Positions 58,229 through 64,000 of a stretch of 64,000 nucleotides of DNA are shown piece by piece. The notes below the pieces were generated by a model that was not told where the DNA came from, did no database searches, and was given only the letters and a program-made list of their open reading frames with translations. Source of the DNA: Calliphora vicina. Taxonomy: Eukaryota; Arthropoda; Insecta; Diptera; Calliphoridae. The stretch covers positions 16,495,701-16,559,700 of the forward strand of contig NC_088783.1 in the NCBI RefSeq assembly GCF_958450345.1, in the 5' to 3' direction. How positions within the stretch are numbered: position 1 is the stretch's first letter; the number at the start of each line of letters is the position of its first letter. A program made the translations under genes and the position numbers.

Positions 58229-60147
58229 AGCTAGAATCATGAAATTTTAACTGTGGGTTCCTCCCTCCCCAAAACGATCCGATAAGAAGGGATTTTTGGA
58301 AATTCGAACGTTTAGGGGATAACAAAGGGTAAAAAGGGGTAAATTCGGTATCCTTATATCTTCAAAACTAATAAAGATACAAAAAAACTTTAAATTGCAT
58401 GTTACTCCATTTAAAAAATAAGCTGACAGGTGTTTCGTACTTTTTAGAAATTCGAACCCTTACGGGATAAAAATAGTGTTTATTTTTGGTACTTTTTCAT
58501 AAAATATGTATGTTTTTCTATAATTTGACAGAGACATACGAATATTTTATTATGAAGTCCCACCACGATGCAGATTTTTATTTGAGTAAAATTTTACCAC
58601 CGCAATGGGGATAAAAAAGGTACCAAAAAGGAAATAAAATCGGGAAAATACATTTGATTTGAAATTATTAAGCCAATTTTGATAATTTTTTTTACATTGG
58701 ATCCTGGATTCATACAAAAATTAACTAACAGGGTGTTATTTGGAACTCGAGTGAATATTGGGCCAAATCCGGGTAAACAGTTCGGTACGTTTTTTAAAAC
58801 ATATTTTTATTGGGCACATTAACACAGATTTTAATCGATTGAGACATGTCTGTAGCATAAACAATTTTGACAAAATGGAATATTTTTAAATTTCAAACTT
58901 GAGGGGTGTTTTTTTTTAATATTTTAAATTATTTCACTTATCGACATTAAAGATAGCTGATATGCATCTGAGTGAAGTTAGTGTTAGGAATAGTGGATAA
59001 TATTAAGGTACCAAAATGTGAGAACTGAACTATAGGTACTTTTTTGTTCTTCTAATGGTACTTTTTTGAAATTTCTATAAAAATGGACTTAGAAACATGA
59101 AATTAAGCATATATGGTCCTATGTGAATCAAAATTCAAGCGGATGTTTCATGGTACTTTTTCTTTGTTATAATGGTACTTTTTGAATTTTCTATAACAAT
59201 GCACATAGAAACATGAAATTAAGCATATATGGTCCTAAGTCAGTGAGAATTCTAGGCGGAGACTTTTTGGTACTTTTTTTATTCGGATGGTACTTTTTGT
59301 AATTTCTTCACCAATGAACCTAGAAACATGAAATGAAGCTTATATGGACCCGAGTGAGTCGGAAACCACAAATTGGGGCTTTTTGGTACTTTTCTATATT
59401 CTAAAAGTATTTTTTGAATTTTCTGTAATAATGGACACAGACAAATTGTAATTAAACGTATATGGTCCAATGTGAGTGAAAATTCAAGGGGATACTTCAA
59501 CGTACTTTTATTGTAATGATGATCCTTTTTTGAATTTTCTATAATAATGAATCTATAAACATAAAATAAGGCATATATGGTTCTAAATGAGTGAGAATTT
59601 AAAGGGGGACTTTATGGTACGTTTTATATTTTTTTCACCAATGAACTTAGAAACATTATGCTTTGTTTATATGGACCCAAATCTAGAAGTAGTGACAATA
59701 TGGAACTTTCTGTTTATTATAACGGTACTTTTTGAATTTTCTAAGAATAAATGATACTTTTTCGTTATTCCAATTGTAGTTTTTGTATTTTCTTCACCAA
59801 CGAACCCAGTAACATGAAATAAAGCTTATATGGAATCGATCGAGTGGAAATGCTGTGGGGGCGTTATAGTACTTTTTCTTATGGTACTTTTTATTTAATT
59901 TAATGGTACTTTTTTTAATTTTCTATAATAATGGATCTGGAAAAATTAAATTAAATAGAAATCAGATGGAATAGGACGTTTAAATATTTTGAAAATTATG
60001 TACAAACGTTATTTGCTAATCAAATAATTTGGTATGTTAAGCTGTTTCATGCTACATAGTAAATAACACATTTTTTAATTGTACATTGATATACATTTTT
60101 TTAATAACAAAATATATGCTAACGAAGTAGCGGGTGATATGCTAGTC
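58229..60147 (+). mobile_element. Helitron-like non-autonomous stretch
   Basis: Directly follows the minisatellite. From about 59030 to 59950 there are six or seven diverged repeats of ~125 bp, each with GGTACTTTTTGAATTTTC, AGAAACATGAAATTAAGC and ATATATGGTCC words. The right end at 60118-60147 reads ACGAAGTAGCGGGTGATATG then CTAGT, close to the usual 3' tip of animal Helitrons (GC-rich hairpin then CTAGT). No Rep/helicase frame and no clear 5' TC tip were found. Confidence 0.4.
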
Positions 60148-61475
60148 TACAATATTTTTGACAGGAATGCAAGGTCTTGTTATAATGATCAAAAGAAATC
60201 TATAATAAAAAACAGCCAAGTATTATTTAATTGCAATACGTACTTAATTGTTTAAAAACTGATAAACTAAATTATTGAAATTGTGAAACTTTTAGCTGCC
60301 AGCTGTTTAAACTAATTTATAGAGTAATAAAAGTAAACAGTAAATAAAATAATACAATATTAAGAAACGGTATAATTAATACATAAATATTGCCTCAATT
60401 AAATGCATGAATAAAAATGTTAAAAATACTTTCAAAATGTTCATATGATTGGATACATATAAGATTTTCTAAACAATTAAAATTGTGTATTAACTCTTTC
60501 AGCCACGGTTTTATGAGTATAAGTTTAAAATCAAAACAATTGCATTTTTACTTTAATTAAAGTTAGCTGATTATAAAAAAATTAGAAAAAATAAAGGCTT
60601 TTATGGAATGGGGTGGTTAGTTTATTAACCACCATAGCGGTGGGCATTAAAAATAATTTCGTAGAGTCTACATTTGTTTGAAAGCTAATAATTTTGACTA
60701 AATTTTCTGACCAAAACAAGAGAAATAACAAAGTAATACTGAATTCGATGAACAATAAACACTGTGCTTTTATATTGAATGCGTGAAAGTCTCTTAGAAA
60801 AAGTACGTTTTAAAATATTTTCAAATTAATATATTAATCTAACCAGAGCACCCTGACGGCAAAAACATAAACGATGACTTCAAAAAATTTAATTGTTTAG
60901 CAAAATGCCAATATATGCCAATAATCTATGTTTTAAAGACTATAGAAAAGGAGGTTAGAAAAGTGACCACTAAACCGCAAAGAGTTAAGATCCTAAAGGA
61001 AATACAGTGATAGACAATCGTTTATATGCAACAGGTTTTCTTTTATTTTTAAAGAAACTATAAGGTCTTTCGGATAAATTATTTTATGATATTTAATAAA
61101 AATCATTATTAATAAATTATGAAATAATATTGTAATCAATTTCACTGTATTGTTATTTGAAGGAAAAATTAACTGAAATTTTGGTGAAAAATTCGTTTGT
61201 ACGCACTTTATTTAATTTAATAAAAAAAAATCTTACAAATTTATTGTACAACATTATTTTTTCTTTCTTTATTATATTTCCTAATAACTGCAGAATATCA
61301 GCAATTCGACCTACATACATATATTCGACCTATATATTGTATATACATTTAAAAAAAAACTTTAAAATTGTTATATTTTATTAAAGAAATTGTTGATTCT
61401 GCAACTTTATAATTTTTACTTAATATTGTAATATTCGACACTTTTTTTTAAATATTTAGACCATAGAATAACATA
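60148..61475. other. AT-rich upstream DNA, nothing recognised
   Basis: No gene, no clear repeat. Open frames are short, Phe/Ile/Lys-rich and not protein-like. A 5' UTR exon of inaE could be hidden here or further right, but I cannot locate it. Confidence 0.4.
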
Positions 61476-61691
61476 CACACAGTCTCAAAAGTGAGTAAAC
61501 ACCAATGAATTTTTTAATTTTTTCAAAATCATGAAAATCATTATAGTCTGACTTAAATTCTTTTTTTCAGAAACGAATCTATTATTCAGCCCAATCTCCA
61601 ACAAACCGAAACTTTTAAATTTTAATCGATGGATTTTCATTTTCTTAAAAAAAAATAATTTTTGGTGTTTACTCACTTTTGAGACTGTGTG
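61476..61691. mobile_element. Tc1/mariner-type MITE with 30-bp inverted ends
   Basis: 216 bp, flanked by TA on both sides (61474-61475 and 61692-61693). Perfect 30-bp inverted ends begin CACACAGTCTCAAAAGTGAG and continue TAAACACCAA. The interior is AT-rich with no transposase. The CAGT-like tip and TA duplication place it with Tc1/mariner. Confidence 0.9.
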
Positions 61692-62222
61692 TATACTGAG
61701 AGACAAAAAACTTAAGTCTGTTGTCAAAAATCTAAGTTTTGTAACAACAAAATACAGGTAAATCCATGGTCTATAACAATAAAAAAAAAAACAAAAAAAA
61801 AACGTCATTTTGTTTGTGTAAAACTATACTGAGCTTGTCAAAAACAGCTGACTACTATACCAAGCCAAACAAGGCGATTCCACATAAGGTGGTGTCGATA
61901 GCACAGCTGATTATTATTTTTCTTTACTTGTTTATGGATCAAGCTGTCTAATTCACTAAAGTTTGTTGTTGCGAATACCACAACAAATCTAAAAAAACAA
62001 CAAAAAGAAAAGGCAGAGTATGACAGCTCCAGCCAACATAATCAAAAATTTTGACAAGCAGAGTATGTAAAGCATTGTTCACATAAAATCCGGTCGCACT
62101 GTAGAAGTTTTTTACAAAAAACTAGTGGCAACATTTTAGTTTTCTTTTGGCATGACTTTCTAAACAAACCAACCGTTATTCTGTCAAGATTTCAAATTAA
62201 TATATGTATTAATTTTTGTACG

Positions 62223-62383
62223 AACCCACCCAATTGTCCCCAGCTTCGGCCAATTGAAAAATATTGGGCTATTGTCAAAGCTAAATTAAAGAAAAATGGA
62301 AGCGCTATTATCGACAATAAAAAAATGTTATATGCTTGGAATAAATATGCAGAAAAGTCGACCGAAAAGTTGTGCAAAAGTTA
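62223..62383 (+). pseudogene. C-terminal scrap of a Tc1-like transposase
   Basis: Reads NPPNCPQLRPIEKYWAIVKA, then KLKKNGSAIIDNKKMLYAWN and a stop at 62381-62383. This is the end of the catalytic core, with the Glu of RPIEKYW intact. It belongs to the same family as the relic at 31380-32390. The upstream part is missing. Confidence 0.8.
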
Positions 62384-62410
62384 ATGGGTATCATTAACAC
62401 TTTATTAAAA

Positions 62411-62460
62411 ACTAGTTGACCGCCCGGGCTCCGCCGGTAGCTATTTAATAATGTTAGTTC
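62411..62460 (-). mobile_element. Possible Helitron 3' tip, minus strand
   Basis: On the minus strand the end reads CCGGCGGAGCCCGGGCGG, then TCAACTAGT. A GC-rich hairpin followed by CTAGT is the common 3' end of Helitrons. The body would extend rightwards to an unknown point before 62738. Weak on its own. Confidence 0.35.
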
Positions 62461-62737
62461 TTCAAGTTTCTCCAACCCACATACACCTGCCTGTTCTTAT
62501 TTATTTGCAAATAAAATATCTAAATTTGTACTGCACACTTTAGGGGACTTTTTTATTACAGTTGACTGAACTAAAAAAAATAAAAAAATTTCCGAGTTTT
62601 ACCTGGAATTATTGAAATTTTTTTCTTTACAAACCATCTCCAAAAAATTTCGAATCGAATAAAAAAAAAATCAGCCAAATCGCACCAGCCGTTCTCACGT
62701 GATGCCATTACATACATGGACCATTTCATTATACCCT

Positions 62738-63440
62738 ACACCACCATAGTGGGGAGGGTATTATGCGTTTGTGCAGATATTTGTAACGCCCAAAAATATT
62801 AGTCTAACACCCACCTTAAAGTATACCGAACGACTTAGAATCACTTTCTGAGTCGGCTGGCTGGCTGTCTGTCCATGTAAACCTTGTGCGCAGAGTACAG
62901 GTCGCAATTTTGAAGATATTTCTTTGGTACAAATTTGGTACATATTATTTTTTCGGCCCAAGAACCAAGCCTATTGAAACTGGCTGAAATCGGTCCATTA
63001 TTTCACCTAGCCCCTCGAAATTGGACTTTATAGGTCATAAATGTTTAATTTATCTATGTATCTACACAAATTTCGCTCCAAATAAGTTTTATATATACAA
63101 AATTCATGTGACCAAATTTTGTTACGATCGGTCCATAATTAGTCATAGCTCTCATATAGACCCGCTTCCGAAAATCACTTTAACGTGCATAAATCGCTTA
63201 AAAATTTTGGTATATACACCAAATTCAACATAAATAACTTTCATATAAACATAAATCACACGACCCAATTTCATGGTAATCGGTTCATAATTGGTCATAG
63301 CCCACATATAAGGCCCAATTCCGAAAATCACTCAAAAAATATAAATTATTGAAATTTTAAAAGAAAAATCTTCTTGCTCATTTACTTGGTGTAGGGTATT
63401 TTATGATCGGGCTTGACCGATCATACTTTCTTACTTGTTT
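62738..63440 (+). repeat. Calyptrate dispersed repeat, long copy
   Basis: Starts ACCCTACACCACCATAGTGG GGAGGGTATT and ends ACTTGGTGTAGGGTATTTTA, so the ends form an imperfect inverted repeat around GGTGTAGGGTA. Inner blocks are CACCTTAAAGTATACCGAAC, GAATCACTTTCTGAGTCGGC, CTGGCTGTCTGTCCATG, and several turns of GGTCCATAATTAGTCATAGC. Copies or pieces occur at 39545 and 47255. Confidence 0.75.
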
Positions 63441-64000
63441 TTTTATCAATTTGGGGGAATACCAAAATTAAAAAAAGAAGTTTTTAGCAAATTGGGAATT
63501 CCCATAATTACAAAACAAAAATTGTTCACATTTAGAGCCATTGAACTTTGTTAACTACTTAAAGCGTCCATATAAAATAAATGAGTGTTCACATTAGTGG
63601 ATAATTCATTATATTAGATGTTCACATTATCGCAAGTTCACTGTACTTATTTTATTCGCAAAATATGCTTAGTACGATCATTTAATAATTCTCTTATTGT
63701 TTGTTTGTATTAACTTCAATATAAAACAAATATATATCCGGTTCATTAAATGTGTCTAAATTTTAATTCTTTATCCGCATAAACTCATAATAAATTAATA
63801 AATTTTCAATGTTATAAAAAATGTTTGCCATTCAGCATATTTGGCATAAATTCACACAAAACAATTATCTGTGTATAAATCAAAATAATAAATACTATTT
63901 TGGTATTCATTTCTGCGTATTCTTCAAAAAATAAAAATGATTATTTAATTATAATTTACTTCCATGGGTCAATCACGAAGGTTAATCAATTTCACTAATA
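63441..64000. other. AT-rich right edge, nothing recognised
   Basis: No protein-like frame, no repeat seen elsewhere in the window. Confidence 0.4.

Noticed and set aside
61485..61808. 107-residue minus-strand frame
   Set aside because: Spans a MITE and its flank; Phe/Lys-rich composition, no homology seen.

Overview
This is insect nuclear DNA, most likely from a calyptrate fly (blowfly or house-fly type). The evidence is intron-split genes with GT/AG boundaries, AT-rich introns packed with transposon debris, and proteins closest in my recollection to Drosophila Ranbp16, porcupine, RFT1 and inaE. Species cannot be fixed from the sequence. No bacterial operon, rRNA, CRISPR or functional tRNA gene was seen.

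Layout. (1) 1-10562, minus: Ranbp16/exportin-7, 16 coding exons, the last ~80 codons beyond the left edge; introns hold a 33-bp minisatellite and a 5.3-kb island of relics. (2) 11590-13023, plus: porcupine (por), intronless coding region, head-to-head with Ranbp16. (3) 13410-16227, minus: RFT1, seven exons, tail-to-tail with por. (4) 16228-19432: relics and a 2.07-kb non-autonomous hAT-type element with a perfect 8-bp target duplication. (5) 19433-21186, plus: a three-exon THAP-domain gene. (6) 21187-29502: intergenic mariner, MITE and LINE relics. (7) 29503-56860, minus: inaE, sn-1 diacylglycerol lipase, 12 coding exons with complete Ser-Asp-His triad and two alternative 3' ends (about 703 and 1292 residues). 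Its introns hold most of the unusual material: a nearly complete LINE with a 2A-like motif nested in a MITE, two hAT elements with 8-bp duplications, a 4.2-kb foldback element, a tRNA-derived SINE nested in a mariner nested in an older repeat, and a 4-kb array of 104-bp satellite. (8) 56861-64000: upstream of inaE, a 31/34-bp minisatellite, a Helitron-like stretch, MITEs and transposase scraps.

The host genes act in separate processes (nuclear transport, Wnt acylation, N-glycosylation, lipid signalling, probable DNA binding) and show no operon-like logic. For the three long split genes every exon junction given keeps the reading frame when summed, which is the main support for the models. The best candidates for undescribed biology are the SINE with its doubled body, the ~1-kb non-coding module shared by a hAT element and both arms of the foldback element, and the in-frame doubled DNA-binding region in the mariner relic.
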